Positions 22,692 through 33,751 are shown, counted from the stretch's first letter. The stretch is 64,000 nt of DNA from Patiria pectinifera (GCA_029964075.1 CM057149.1:13154465-13218464); one strand, 5' to 3'. Notes: generated from the letters alone by a model not told the origin. Numbers and translations are program-made.

Positions 22692-23025
22692 AGGTCTCTG
22701 GTCAGCGCACACGTCGATTTTAATCATGCGCGTCAATTTTTTTTCCCAAAATGTTCCGCGTTAGCTCCAATTTTTCCGCGGTAGCTCAATTTTTTTTTAC
22801 CAAACAGCACCAAGGAATGGGAAATTTCACCAAGGCAAATGATCGAGAGCACCAAGGCAAATTATGAGGGACACCAATGTACATGAGGATACCAACAAAG
22901 CAAAATAGTACCCCATCTTGTCTGTACAATCCAAGCTTGAAGAAGAAAAAAAACCAAAAAAAACCCCCAAAAAACAAGCCGCGTCGCCGCGTCAAATCCG
23001 GAACTTCGGTCTGACCAGAGAGCCT
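22692..23025. mobile_element. Harbinger-like MITE family B, damaged copy
   Basis: The inverted ends read ggtctctggtcagcg and (reversed) ggctctctggtcagacc. The body matches the better copy at 33433-33751, sharing tcgattttaatcatgcgcg, caaaatgttccgcg and caccaaggcaaat. The outermost GGCC and T-rich termini are missing, so the exact ends are uncertain. There is no coding content. Confidence 0.6.
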
Positions 23026-23918
23026 CAGTTTTCAATTTTAACTGTGCAACGGGACGTTGGAGGCGCAATTGCAGCTGATAAAACATAGCGGACTCAAAGT
23101 CAAAAAATCGAATTTGTAACAGTCTTCCGATATATGGCTTACCGTCATGTTTACGGGTCTATACTCTGGTTAGTCTGGGACCAAGACTGGTTTTGTATTT
23201 TATTCCCCTGATACTGCCACTCCGTGACAAGCGAGGTCGCTATATCAAGAAGATCAATCAAATCCAGTACTTGGAAGTTAAAAATTGGAAGTTAACAAAA
23301 AAGGGACAATAGGGGGCCCCGATTGCAGGCAAATACATTCTAGGTTGTGTGTGCTGAGTAAAACTAGAGCTGAATTATCACGAGAATGTCAGTCCCTAAG
23401 AACCATTGTTTGCAAAACTAGTTGAGTCAGGCCTGCTTTTTTGAGGGATTTAAGGCGACAAAATACCTTCTGCAAAATATAATGCCTCTATGCTATTGGG
23501 GAAGATGTTGCATCCCGATGCCACTTTATTATCATTTATCTGATGACTGTCCTTCACAAATGTTTTGAAGATATAAATCTGGGCCTGCGAAACATTTTCA
23601 ATGTTGTTGGGCCGAGACAATGCTCTGCCTAGCCCCATTCAAGACTGGGACATTGGGTGCCGAAAAACATGCATAACGAAATCAGGCCATCTTGACTCAC
23701 TCTTCAGCCAGAAAAATTCTCCAAAGTTTTCATTTTGGCAAAGAAAAAGGCCTCAGTAATAAGTTTGTAGACTCCATTCAATTTTTAAAGGAGAATTTTC
23801 TTCATTTCTTTTACACATGAGAGGGAAGTCAAGTGATCAAAATGAGGCTATTAATCATTGACTGGTACGGCATGTCCAATCATGGCCAACTGTTTGAAAA
23901 GGTTGATCTCTTCATTCG
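23026..23918. other. Intergenic, no gene recognised
   Basis: No supported exon. A short segment (about 23300-23335, caatagggggccccgattgc) recurs in reverse orientation near 53285-53325, pointing to another dispersed repeat. Confidence 0.4.
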
Positions 23919-24650
23919 TTGCCATCATACTATAGTCTAGTGCCAGACTATGGAGAAATAGTCACTGGGAAGACCAAAGTGCTGGCATACAACACGACTG
24001 ACGCTACCGTCCACACCAGAGACAGCAAGCTGCTGAAGATCGTGTCCGATTTCAAATATCTTGGAGCGTATGTCGACTCAAGCGGAAAAGACATCAAGAC
24101 CAGACGAGGATTGGCATGGTCAGCACTTCACAGCATGAAAAAGGTATGGACGTCAGCCATCAGTACAAAGCTCAAAAGATCGCTCTTCATCTCCACGATT
24201 GAGTCCGTCCTACTCTATGGTGCAGAGACGTGGACCCTCACAACCAAGGAGAAGTCACTGGATGGATGCTACACTCGCATGCTACGTATAGCCCTCAACG
24301 TATCGTGGCAGGATCGTATGAGGAATGATGACCTCTACAACGGCATGCAGAGAGTGACTCACATGATCAGACAGCGTCGTCTTAATCTTGCTGGCCACTG
24401 CGTCCGCCACCCTGAGCTTGCTGCCCACCCAACCATACTGTGGAAGCCCACCCAGGGCACTGCCTTAAGACATGTAAGAGGGAGAAGAAGTCTGACCTTT
24501 GTGGACCAGCTCAAGAGGGACACTGATCTCACATCTACAGAGGAGCTGCGCACCTGCATGGTAGATCGAGACAGCTGGAGGAAGAGGACTCAGGGACTGG
24601 CTCGTGATGTCGTCACAACCTAGGCGACCCCGACATGATGATGATGATAG
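23919..24650 (+). mobile_element. Non-LTR retrotransposon, RT C-terminal fragment
   Basis: A 234-codon frame (23919-24623) matches the region after the reverse-transcriptase catalytic core of RTE/L2-type elements: a DFKYLGAYVDSSG motif, then LLYGAETWTLT, then RMLRIALNVSW, then RRLNLAGHCVRH and a final DRDSWRK. In these elements the protein copies element RNA into DNA at the target. The endonuclease and RT catalytic motifs are absent, so this is a 5'-truncated dead copy. It ends 20-odd bp before a GAT tail (about 24637-24649), as expected for the 3' end. The frame itself is still open, which suggests a fairly recent insertion. Confidence 0.8.
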
Positions 24651-24775
24651 AGAAATGTGTAGAAATGAGTACCAGACTACCAGATGTTTCTTTTGGCACA
24701 ACTGATTAATCGGATTCCCATATTATATGCCATCACTATTTTTTCCATTTAAGTCCATCAGCCATCATATTATGG

Positions 24776-25000
24776 GAAAGAATGTTGCAACCTGATGACG
24801 CTGCTTTTTTTTCTTCATATAATCATTTCAATGAAGGACAGTAATTGCAAAAATGATGACATGAAAATGGGACTAATTAAGACACATCTCCAATTTCGTT
24901 AGGAACTTGGGAAAAACTTTTATTTTAATAACTTTCTTGACTCTCCATAAACTTTGTACACCCGCTCAAGTAGCGTCAGGTCCCAACATTCAAAGTTAGC
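24776..25000. mobile_element. MITE with GTTGCAACCTGA ends, copy 1
   Basis: The left end reads aatgttgcaacctgatgacgc and the right end, reversed, gttgggacctgacgc. Internal blocks (atcatttcaatgaagg, gactctcc, aactttgtacac) match the copy at 46690-46886 inside the second foldback element. No coding sequence. Confidence 0.55.
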
Positions 25001-25320
25001 AGAGGAAATATTGAAGTATTTACCGAGAAAACACTTAGAAACACTCAGACCAGTAAGCCAAGGAAGTAATGGCCAGAAAAAAGGAATCTTTGCCTAACTG
25101 GTTGTTTCCGGTGTAAGTCTAATTTCTTGAATTGCATGATACATGTAATTTGTTGGGCGGGGCTCTCGTACACAGCATTAGTCTCCCAAATTTTCGGAGT
25201 AGCCCCATTCTATATGGTCTGGCCACACACTAGAGAGCACGTCACTGTACACACAAAGTGTGTTGCCATTTATAGCAATAGGGTTGCTCGTTGCATAGTA
25301 TTACCATGGTATATTTGTTG

Positions 25321-25465
25321 TAGTCGAGTCCTCCTCATCCGAGTCCGAGTCCGAGTCCTTGAGCAAAGGACTCGAGTCCGAGTCCGAGTCCTTGTCAATT
25401 TTTGATGTCCGAGTCCGAGTCCGAGTCCTTGAAAAAAGGACTCGAGTCCGAGTCCGAGTCCTTAT
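25321..25465. repeat. GAGTCC hexanucleotide array 1
   Basis: GAGTCC hexamers are arranged in blocks that alternate with their complement (aaggactcgagtcc), giving a foldback-like pattern. The left edge reads tgttgtagtcgagtcc. The array at 26245-26405 ends in the reverse of the same edge (gagtcctacaaca), so the arrays may be bodies of one small transposon family. Confidence 0.6.
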
Positions 25466-25918
25466 GTATCAAATTCAAGTCGCGGTTCACCAATACTATA
25501 TTAACGTTTTCAAAATGTCACTATCAAATGTCAGGTGATAGAGAAGGGGTAATGGTTTTGGCTGTATGCACTATGCAATGCATGCATTATGTTTATAATG
25601 TACATTAAAAAAAAATTGCATTAACTTTTACCTTAGTATGCGTAGAAGCCTACAGATATTGACGCAGATACTACAGTAAAGTGACAATTACAATTAGCAT
25701 ATGATCTTCAGTCCAACACATCGGCAAGCAACTGAATAACTGATGAATCGATTGATTTGGTGGGCAATTGGCTAGGTTAGGTTGGAATGAATCAATTGAT
25801 CATTGATCAATCGGCAAGTTATTTTTGCGAGCGGCAGAACTGCGGAATTCGGTTCCACAGCAAAACCAAATCAAGGTGAAAGACATAAAATAATTCAAAT
25901 AAAACACCTAAAAAAGAC

Positions 25919-26229
25919 CAAGGGCGGATCCAGGGGGGGCCAAAGGGGGCCATGGCCCCCCCCAAAACGAGACCAAATTTTTTTTTTTTTAATGTGACAT
26001 CGCAATAAAGGCAGGCAATGAGTACACCACCATCTTTTCCTCAAAAAACATTGGTTAAAGTGGCCAGAAATTGCCTCAGATCGCACCACAGAGCATCTAG
26101 AATCCTAAAAATTTTCGGGGCCCTTAAGCGGGCCCCGAACCCCACGCCGTAATTTTTGGGACCCACTTTTTGGGGGGTCCAAAAAATTTTTTGGCCTCCC
26201 CCCAAAATTGTGTTCTGGATCCACCCTTG
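25919..26229. mobile_element. hAT-type MITE, full copy 2
   Basis: The 311-bp element has the same terminal repeats as the copy at 4308-4618 (CAAGGGCGGATCCAG, and reversed CAAGGGTGGATCCAG). The duplication AAAAAGAC is exact (25911-25918 and 26230-26237). The two complete copies align throughout, including ggggcccttaagcgggcccc. Non-coding. Confidence 0.85.
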
Positions 26230-26244
26230 AAAAAGACCCGATTT

Positions 26245-26405
26245 TGCCGGACTCGAGCCGGACTCGAAGCCGAGTCCTCGAGTCCTTGGGGTCCGAGTCC
26301 GAGTCCGAGTCTGAGTCCTTGAGCAAAGGACTCGAGTCCAAGTCCGAGTCCTTGAAAAAAGGACTCGAGTCCGGACTCGAGTCCGAGTCCCGAGTCCGAG
26401 TCCTA
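26245..26405. repeat. GAGTCC hexanucleotide array 2
   Basis: GAGTCC/GGACTC repeats end in gtcctacaacactgg. Read on the other strand, this gives CAGTGTTGTAGGACTCG, a plausible hAT-like terminus. The matching left end is not clear, so the array may have lost one terminus. Confidence 0.55.
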
Positions 26406-26527
26406 CAACACTGGTATTAGTACATACAAGTAGCGCTGAGAATGTTTATTGAGGTCAACCAACCGTGACCTCGTACTCGTAGCCGGCTACGAGGTGGATA
26501 GATCGAGTGGCGGGGTATTCTGCAATT

Positions 26528-27368
26528 TAGCCCGACTGCGTCTGGCCGTACAGTACTATCGCAAGCTCTGTAGTACGGCCCGACGCCCGATGCTTCCACA
26601 GAGACTGAATTTTGTCGGCCGCCTATGTAGCGATTTTGCTACATCTTTCGATTGCGATTATCTTTTCATCCAGGACACAAATTTCCAAAGTTAAGGTTCG
26701 TAGTCGTAGAGCAACTCATACCTTTTCGAAAAAACGTTGTTTGGTCTCAATATTTTCATTCATCTGGCCAAAAGACGAATTTCAGTCATCAGATTCCACA
26801 AATATCGTCCCCCATGCGATCCCCCATGCGATTTCAAAATGGCGGCCGCGCTGTAATGTATGCAATATGCAGGCACGCCCGCGCAAACTCATGAATATGC
26901 ATAAACAGTCTGTGACGTATGACCTCGTGTTTTTGGACGTACGGCCCCGCCGCACGCACGTCCAAAAACACGAGGTCATACGTCACAGACTAATTATGCA
27001 TATTCATGAGTTTGCGCGGCGTGCCTGCATATTGCATACATTACAGCGCGGCCGCCATTTTGAAATCGCATGGGGGATCGCATGGGGGACGATATTTGTG
27101 GAATCTGATGACTGAAATTCGTCTTGTGGCCAGATGGATGAAAAAATTGAGACCAAACAACGTTTTTCGAAAAGGTATGAGTTGCTCTACGACTGCAAAC
27201 CTGAACTTTGGAAACTTGTGTCCAGGATGAAAAGATAATGGCGATCGAAAGATGTAGCAAAATCGCTACATCGGCGGCCAACAAAATTCAGTCTCTGTGG
27301 AAGCATCGGGCGTCTGGCCGTACTACAGAGCTTGCGATAGTACTGTACGGCCAGACGCAGTCGGGCTA
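26528..27368. mobile_element. Palindromic foldback element with 9-bp duplication
   Basis: The 841 bp are two nearly identical inverted arms of about 415 bp meeting near 26950. The ends read TAGCCCGACTGCGTCTGG and its reverse complement. An exact 9-bp duplication, TCTGCAATT, flanks it (26519-26527 and 27369-27377). Long terminal repeats with 9-bp duplications are typical of Mutator-like elements, and also of some foldback elements. Each arm end also contains a smaller hairpin (tctggccgta and its complement). Open frames in the arms are mirror images and match no known protein. Confidence 0.8.
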
Positions 27369-27377
27369 TCTGCAATT

Positions 27378-28135
27378 GTGCTCACACGGATGCCCACACG
27401 GATGCACAATCACTATGTTCCACCTAAGAACTCACCTGCAGTTCACAACTTGGTAGACTATACGTGTATTCATGTAGTTCAATTGTTGTCTGCACTCTGC
27501 AGCGTTGAACGAGTTTTTCGTTCGTGAACACGTTGCTCAGTCTGCGGCCATTTTAAAACAAAATTTATCTCCGCACGTGAGGGCGACCTCATGTGGTCGA
27601 GAAAAGGAAAGCCTAGAGCATGCACCCAGACCCCATATAGTGTAATGTGGTTCCCCCTCCCGGGTCCCCCCCCCCCTTCCCAATTTCGAATTCCCACGAC
27701 CGGAAATTTTTGGTTTTCTGTTGCTTTTCTTTCTTTCTTTTTCTTTTGATTTTCATCCCCATGGACCTTTTTCACGAGTTGACCATTTTTGTCGAGTTCA
27801 CTGAATGTATTTCATTAATTGTTAACTGTTGAATGGGATGGCGCCAGACTTTTCATGCAGGCACAATTCTTCTTCTTTTTTTAAATATGGCTTTAAACAT
27901 AAGGGACACTCTTACAATATTTTCATTTCATTTTATTTGTTTGTTTGTTTTTATTCCAACTTGGAACACAACCCTTAACCCCGGGGAGGGTTACATCAAC
28001 ATATTAAACCTGAATATTTAAATATGCATCGGCAGGAGAAAGCAAAGTTGTCAAGAGCAATCAAACATTAAGATTTTCTATTAAGTTCATAAACAAAAAG
28101 ATGAATTTGGCAACATAATTAATAGTAAATTCATC
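27378..28135. other. Intergenic, no gene recognised
   Basis: No exon is supported. The segment near 27540-27600 (cggccattttaaaacaaaattt and gtgagggcg) resembles 3665-3715, so part of it belongs to a dispersed repeat. A C-rich run lies at about 27665-27680. Confidence 0.4.
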
Positions 28136-28139
28136 TGTT

Positions 28140-28320
28140 GAACTCATAAGTGTTTTTATGTACCCATATTTTACTATTTACTATTTTTAGTGTTTTCTGT
28201 AATTGTAGTTTTAAATGAATTATTCTGTATAATTGCTGGGCACCTCTGGAAAACAGTGTACCACTGAGAGGTTTCCCCAGGGTAAATAAGAAATAAATAA
28301 ATAAATAAATAAATAAGAAA
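28140..28320 (+). mobile_element. Retrotransposon 3' end with AAAT tail
   Basis: About 160 bp ending in an AAAT repeat (28290-28316) recur in reverse orientation at 39290-39450. They share gggcacctctggaaaac and gaggtttccccagggtaaat. A common body with a simple-repeat tail indicates the 3' end of a non-LTR retrotransposon or a SINE mobilised by one. Confidence 0.6.
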
Positions 28321-29400
28321 TACAAATTGTTGACAGTAAGCAACTGAAAGTTTGCATGTTTTTCACTACAAAGTTAAACATTTTGTTCCCGAAGAGCACT
28401 GTATAATGGACAATAAAACTTGATCTTAGATTCAACCTCCAAATGCCAGTGAGGGCAAACTTGTTGGTTAAATTGTATACCTACATACCATCCAATTTTT
28501 ATAAAAAGCTTGTGTGTAGAACATCTAAACCGGGCAAGATAAGTTCGATAAGTTATACATGTACATGCTTTAGAAACGGAAACAAATTACGATACACTTT
28601 GAAATCATGCAGTTGGTGTTACCGTGTTTTATATTGTCTCAAAATAGAAACATGTACATCAGGCACAGAGGTAGAACGTCAACAGGTAAGGTGTTAATGC
28701 AAGGAATTTGTTGTTAATTGGTAAAACAAAATGCATAATGAGCAAAGAGGAAAAATAACATTGATGTTCCACACGCTGTCCCTTAATTTCCCTGTCCAAC
28801 TAAGCATCGGTCCTCATTTCGAGATAAAAATTAATAACACGCAATCCATGGGCGTTCAAGCTGGTGTTGAGCTTGGGTCATTTGGTGTATGACACGTACA
28901 AACAGTTGGGAAGGAGGAAGCTGGTACATGTATCTAATTGAAAGAAATTATAACACAATACAGATTAGAAGGGGAGTGTTTAACAACTGGGAGGCTGTTG
29001 TTATGTCAATGTTGTGTACACAAACCAAAATTAACTGTTAACAGATTTGGATTCAGCCAGGGGAGGGGGTGTCAAACGGACCCCCTCCCTCCACTCTGAC
29101 ACCCAATGAAAAATTATAACATAAATTATAATATAGTGATAACAAGGTATGCCTGTCCACAACAAGCGGACTGTATAACAAAATATGAAGGGCCTGAACC
29201 AGCCCCCCTTGCAAACATGTTTTGAGCTGCCTCTGGCTGATGCCTTGGGAGAGATTGACAATCGGGTATACATGACTGATGTTTCATAAAACTGAAATGT
29301 GTATGGACCCTCTTGTTTTCAAGACCACCTTCGACATAAACTGGTGTGATACGACTCAAGTCGTCTTTGATGGCCTCCCCTAGTATAGCCTTCCGCCAAG
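28321..29400. other. Intergenic, no gene recognised
   Basis: No frame over 105 codons and no recognisable domain. Composition is AT-rich, with one C/G-rich patch near 29050-29100. Confidence 0.4.
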
Positions 29401-29481
29401 GCCATCGTGGCTTAGAGCGGCGGAGCTGTAAAAGCATGCACGAAGCAACTTGTCTAATTCCGGCAAGTTAAGCCACGATGG
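29401..29481. repeat. Short perfect-stem palindrome
   Basis: GCCATCGTGGCTTA (29401-29414) pairs exactly with TAAGCCACGATGGC (29468-29481), leaving a loop of about 53 bases. It lies just downstream of the second zinc-finger array. It could be a tiny MITE or the residue of one. Confidence 0.5.
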
Positions 29482-29587
29482 CAAAAGGATACCCCTAGTA
29501 GAGAAGCCCTTGCCACAACAAATGTCACAAACGGATTCTCATTTGTGGACGCTCTGAATATCGTTGAAGGATACACTTTGTTCGTAA

Positions 29588-31993
29588 TCAAAATGTTTTT
29601 TCTTTAGTGTGGACCCTCTGATGTCTTAGAAGATTACCTTGCTGCGAAAAACATCTACTACAAAAGTCACAAGCATATGGTTTTTCATTAGTGTGAACTC
29701 TCTGATGCTGTTGAAAGTTACCTTTTTGTGAAAAGCCTTTGCCACAAATGTCACAAACAAATGGTTTATTTTTAGTGTGGACCATCTGATGTGGCCGAAG
29801 TGTCTTTTTCGCAGAGAAACCTTTGCCACAAATGTCACAAACAAATGGTTTCTCATTAGTGTGGACCCCTTGATGATCTTTAAGTCCACTTTTCTGTGAA
29901 AAACACTTCCCACAAACTTTGCAAACAAATGGTTTCTCATTAGTGTGAACTCTCAGGTGCAGTTGAAGGTTACCTTTTTGTGAATAGCCTTTTCCACAAA
30001 TGTCACAGACAAATGGTTTCTCGCTAGTGTGGACCCTATCATGTCGCTTAAGTATGCCTTTCTCAGAGAAACTTTTGCCACAAGTGTCACAAACAAACGG
30101 TTTCTCATTAGTGTGGCTAATCCTATGTCGTTGGAGGCTATTGTTATGAGAGAAGCATCTGCCACAAATGTTACAAACAAATGGTTTCTCATTACTGTGG
30201 ACCATCTGATGTCGTTGAAGCGAACCTTTCCAAGAGAAGCTTTTGTCACAGGAAGTGACAAATGTTTTTTCTTTAGAGTGGACCCTCTGATGTTTTAAAA
30301 GACTAACTTTCTGCGAAAAACATCTACCACAAACGTCACAAGCAAATGGTTTTTCATTAGTGTGAACTCTCTGATGCTGTTGAAAGTTACCTTTTTGTGA
30401 AAAGCCTTTGCCACAAATGTCACAAACAAATGGCTTTTCATTAGTGTGGACTATCTGATGTAGCTGAAGTGTACTTTTCGCAGAGAAACCTTTGCCACAA
30501 ATATCACAAACAAATGGTTTCTCCTTAGTGTGGATCCTCTGATGATCTTTAAAACTACCTTTCTGCGAAAAACATTTTCCACAAACTTCGCAAACAAATG
30601 GTTTCTCATTAGTGTGAACTCTCAGGTGCAGTTGAAGGTTACCTTTTTGTGAAAAGCCTTTTCCACAAATGTCACAGACAAATGGTTTCTCGCTAGTGTG
30701 GACCCTATCATGTCGCTGAAGTATGCTTTTCTCAGAGAAACTTTTGCCACAAGTGTCACAAACAAACGGTTTCTCATTAGTGTGGCTAATCCTATGTCGT
30801 TGGAGGCTATAATTATGAGAGAAGCATTTGCCACAAATGTTACAAACAAACGGTTTCTCATTACTGTGGACCATGTGATGTCGTTGAAGCGAACCTTTCC
30901 AAGAGAAGCCTTTGCCACAAATGTCACAAAGAAAGTGTTTCTCTTTAGTGTGGACCTTCTGATGATTTTGAAGACTGTATTTCTGCAAAAAACATTTACC
31001 ACAAACATCGCATACAAATGGTTTCTCATTACTGTGAATTTTTCGATGCTGTAGAAGGTTCCCGTTTTGTGAGAAGCTTTTGCCACAAACATCACAAACA
31101 TATGGTTTCTCGTTAGTGTGGACCCACTGATGCCGCTGAAGTTCACTTTCCTTAGAGAAGCCTTTGCTACAAATGTCACAAACAAATGGGTGCTCATTCG
31201 TGTGGGCACTCTGATGATATTTGAGGCTACCACTATGAGCGAAGCGTCTGCCACAAATGTCACAAACAAATGGTTTCTCAATAGTGTGGACCCTCTGACG
31301 TCGTTGAAGCATAGCTTTCGTAGGGAAGCCTTTTCCACAAATGTTACGAACAAAAGGTTCCTTTTTTATAGTATGGAGCATCTGATGGTCGTGAAGACTG
31401 CCTTTCTGCGAAAAGGTTTTGCCACAAACTTCAACAACAAGTGGTTTCTCATGACTTTGAAGTCTTTGATGGTGTAGAAGGTTCCCGTTTTGTGTGAAGC
31501 TTTTGCCACAAACGTCACAAACAAATGGTTTCTCGTTAGTGTGGACCCTCTGATGTTGCTGAAGTTCACTTTTCTTAGGGAAGCCTTTCCTACAGATGTC
31601 ACAAACATACGGGTGCTCGTTAGTGTGGGCACTCTGATGATATTTGAGGCTACTACCATAAGCGAAGCGTCTGCCACATATGTCACAAACAAATGGTTTC
31701 TCAATAGCGTGGGCCCTGTTGTGTTCCTGAAGTATACTTTTCTCTGAGAAACCTTTGCCACAAGTGTCACAAACAAACGGTTTCTCATTAGTGTGGCTAA
31801 TCCTATGTCGTTGGAGGCTATTATTATGAGAGAAGCATCTGCCACAAATATTACAAACAAAAACACCTTTCTGGGAGAAGCTGTTGACACACATGTCAGA
31901 AACAAATGGTTTCTCATTTGGTGTGGACCCTGTTATGTCTTTGTTGGTTTCCATTATGCGCGAATTGGCCTTTACCACAAATGTGACAAACAT
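29588..31993 (-). CDS. 27-finger C2H2 zinc-finger protein
   Basis: An 801-codon frame encodes 27 C2H2 units, most matching FVCDICGKGFSxxxxLxxHxxxH with TNEKP linkers. Nuclear DNA binding is the expected role; no accompanying effector domain is visible. Units 12-19 and 20-27 are an eight-finger block duplicated in order, and units 3-5 and 8-10 are a smaller repeated block. Units 5, 6, 7 and 20 have lost ligands or residues. The first 30 codons are out of finger register. A 1-bp insertion near 31918 (tcatttggtg where other units have tcattagtg) shifts upstream fingers out of frame, so the true start is unclear. A partial decayed unit follows the stop. The single uninterrupted frame over 2.4 kb suggests it is, or was until recently, functional. 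Confidence 0.75.
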   Translation of the reverse strand: MFVTFVVKANSRIMETNKDITGSTPNEKPFVSDMCVNSFSQKGVFVCNICGRCFSHNNSLQRHRISHTNEKPFVCDTCGKGFSEKSILQEHNRAHAIEKPFVCDICGRRFAYGSSLKYHQSAHTNEHPYVCDICRKGFPKKSELQQHQRVHTNEKPFVCDVCGKSFTQNGNLLHHQRLQSHEKPLVVEVCGKTFSQKGSLHDHQMLHTIKKEPFVRNICGKGFPTKAMLQRRQRVHTIEKPFVCDICGRRFAHSGSLKYHQSAHTNEHPFVCDICSKGFSKESELQRHQWVHTNEKPYVCDVCGKSFSQNGNLLQHRKIHSNEKPFVCDVCGKCFLQKYSLQNHQKVHTKEKHFLCDICGKGFSWKGSLQRHHMVHSNEKPFVCNICGKCFSHNYSLQRHRISHTNEKPFVCDTCGKSFSEKSILQRHDRVHTSEKPFVCDICGKGFSQKGNLQLHLRVHTNEKPFVCEVCGKCFSQKGSFKDHQRIHTKEKPFVCDICGKGFSAKSTLQLHQIVHTNEKPFVCDICGKGFSQKGNFQQHQRVHTNEKPFACDVCGRCFSQKVSLLKHQRVHSKEKTFVTSCDKSFSWKGSLQRHQMVHSNEKPFVCNICGRCFSHNNSLQRHRISHTNEKPFVCDTCGKSFSEKGILKRHDRVHTSEKPFVCDICGKGYSQKGNLQLHLRVHTNEKPFVCKVCGKCFSQKSGLKDHQGVHTNEKPFVCDICGKGFSAKKTLRPHQMVHTKNKPFVCDICGKGFSQKGNFQQHQRVHTNEKPYACDFCSRCFSQQGNLLRHQRVHTKEKTF

Positions 31994-32229
31994 ATGATTT
32001 GTTTTTTAGTGTGGACCCTAGAATGTTTTCGTAGGATACTACTAGTCGAGAATCCTTTTTCCACAAATGTCACCAACAAATTGTTTCTCATTCGTTTGGA
32101 CGCAGTCATGTCTTGGTTGTCTGCTTCCCTTTTGTTTGACGTTTGGATGAAGCGCTCTCTCGTTAGTTTTGCTGATGGCACTCACTGTAGCTGATACAAG
32201 GCTTCAATGACGGAAGCACTTCCAGGGTC
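31994..32229 (-). pseudogene. Out-of-frame 5' part of zinc-finger exon 2
   Basis: One recognisable finger lies in a different frame (GFSTSSILRKHSRVHTKK, about 32000-32060). Upstream is a probable acceptor (caccatgcag followed by GACCCTGG), giving an exon start near 32229. The layout parallels 21854-22055. No ATG in the finger frame is visible, so the start must lie in an unseen upstream exon or the gene is broken here. Confidence 0.45.
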
Positions 32230-33432
32230 CTGCATGGTGAAAAGCAGGCATTCTATTAATCAAGTATGATCTGAATGACATTATATATTGGTACTTCCTA
32301 GTCAGCAGATATTCCATTTGAAAGTTGTACAAAATATTTTGATGGCATAATCTTATTGTGGTATCAACACTGCCCAATAATCTCAATTAATATCCCTAGA
32401 AACAGGCAATTTGCACCTTGGGGTAATAATTTGGGGGAGAGACTGGACCAACAAGCCATCAATTTCTGGCTCCTACATGTATCAGTCTTATGTTTTAACC
32501 CTAACTCCCAAGGCTTTTTTGCTAGGATGTAGCCTCAATCCTGTAAAATCGTTCACTTGGCCTCATGGAAAAATATGCGAAAATAGCATACAGCCTCAAT
32601 CCTGCAAATTCCTCCATTATTTCTTGAATATGGTCCGTGGAGAGGTGACCGGTGCCTAAATCCTGCAAAACCCTCCGGCTATGTCTGTCAATGGGCTGAG
32701 GCAGAGGCAATGACATCCTGGAGCAGTGCGGAGGATTTCAAGTATAATATAGGCCTAAATTTATGCACGGCAGAGCATAAACAACACAAGGTCCGGCCCA
32801 AAACCTTGACACAGTGCGTCCTCCAAAATCAGCAACGCACTTTTGAAATGTAACCTCAATCCTGCAAATTCTTCCAATTTGCAAAAAGGATTTTGGAGGA
32901 TTTGGGATGGTTAGGGTTAATATGTAAATAAACCAGAGGAGTAGTGTCGGCATCTGTATTTCAATCAATGTTTCTCAATCCCTTTCCCTCTATGAATTTG
33001 TGACTTAACGTTGTATGACTACAGAGTGTACCAATGGGATGTGTGCACGAACAAGAGAGGGGGCTTTTTTACCACTTTGAAAGCCCCGTGGACGCGTGAG
33101 CATTAAGTGTCTTTGGAAGCAAGGGCTGATCCAGAACACATTTTTTTTGGGGGGGGGGGGCGCAACAAAATTTTGGTCCCCCAAAAAGTGGGTCAAAAAG
33201 ACTACGGCGTGGGGTTTGGGGCCCACTTAAGCAACCTCGTCCACAGTGCTTATTTATTTCCAACATCCTTTCCAATAGTAAGCCCTGGATGGGAATCTTT
33301 CTTTTGTATCATCATTCGATACCGCAATTTGCTAATAATGGATTTATATCGTGTAGTTGGTGTTGTAATTTCCAACGTGCATTACGTGTTTTCAAGATCA
33401 TTGTAATTATAACGTCCACGCTTTCTCAATAA
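32230..33432. other. Intergenic with a spaced 17-bp motif and MITE fragment
   Basis: The motif ctcaatcctgcaaattc or a close variant recurs at about 32532, 32592, 32650 and 32852 without being a regular tandem array. A truncated inverted copy of the 311-bp hAT-type MITE lies at about 33120-33235. No gene was recognised. Confidence 0.45.
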
Positions 33433-33751
33433 GGCCAAAAAAAATAATAAGTCAATCTCTGGTCAGCGCGCGCGTCGATTTTAATCATGCGCGTCGATCT
33501 TTTTTTTTCCAAAATGTTCCGCGGTAGCTCCAACAGCGCCCTTTATTTCCGCACCTAATCAATTTTTTTTACCAAAGATGGCCAAGGAATGGGAAATTGC
33601 ACCAAGGCAAATGATCGAAAGCACCAAGGCAAATTATGGAGGACACCGATGTACATGAGGACACCAAAAAAGCAAAATAGTACCTACCTTGTCTGTACAA
33701 TCCAAGCGAACTTTGGTCTGACCAGAGACCGAATATTTTTTTTTTTTGGCC
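33433..33751. mobile_element. Harbinger-like MITE family B, full copy
   Basis: The termini are GGCCAAAAAAAATAATAAGT and, reversed, GGCCAAAAAAAAAAAATATT. Both continue into ctctggtcag/ctgaccagag. The duplication is TAA (33430-33432 and 33752-33754), as for PIF/Harbinger. The copy at 22692-23025 shares its interior. The terminal block also resembles the MITE nested in the large foldback element. Confidence 0.7.

Noticed and set aside
26105-26420. Ser/Glu and Ser/Asp repeat frames
   Set aside because: They are translations of GAGTCC hexamers.
26612-27284. Frames of 96-167 codons on both strands
   Set aside because: They mirror each other across a palindromic transposon and match no protein family.
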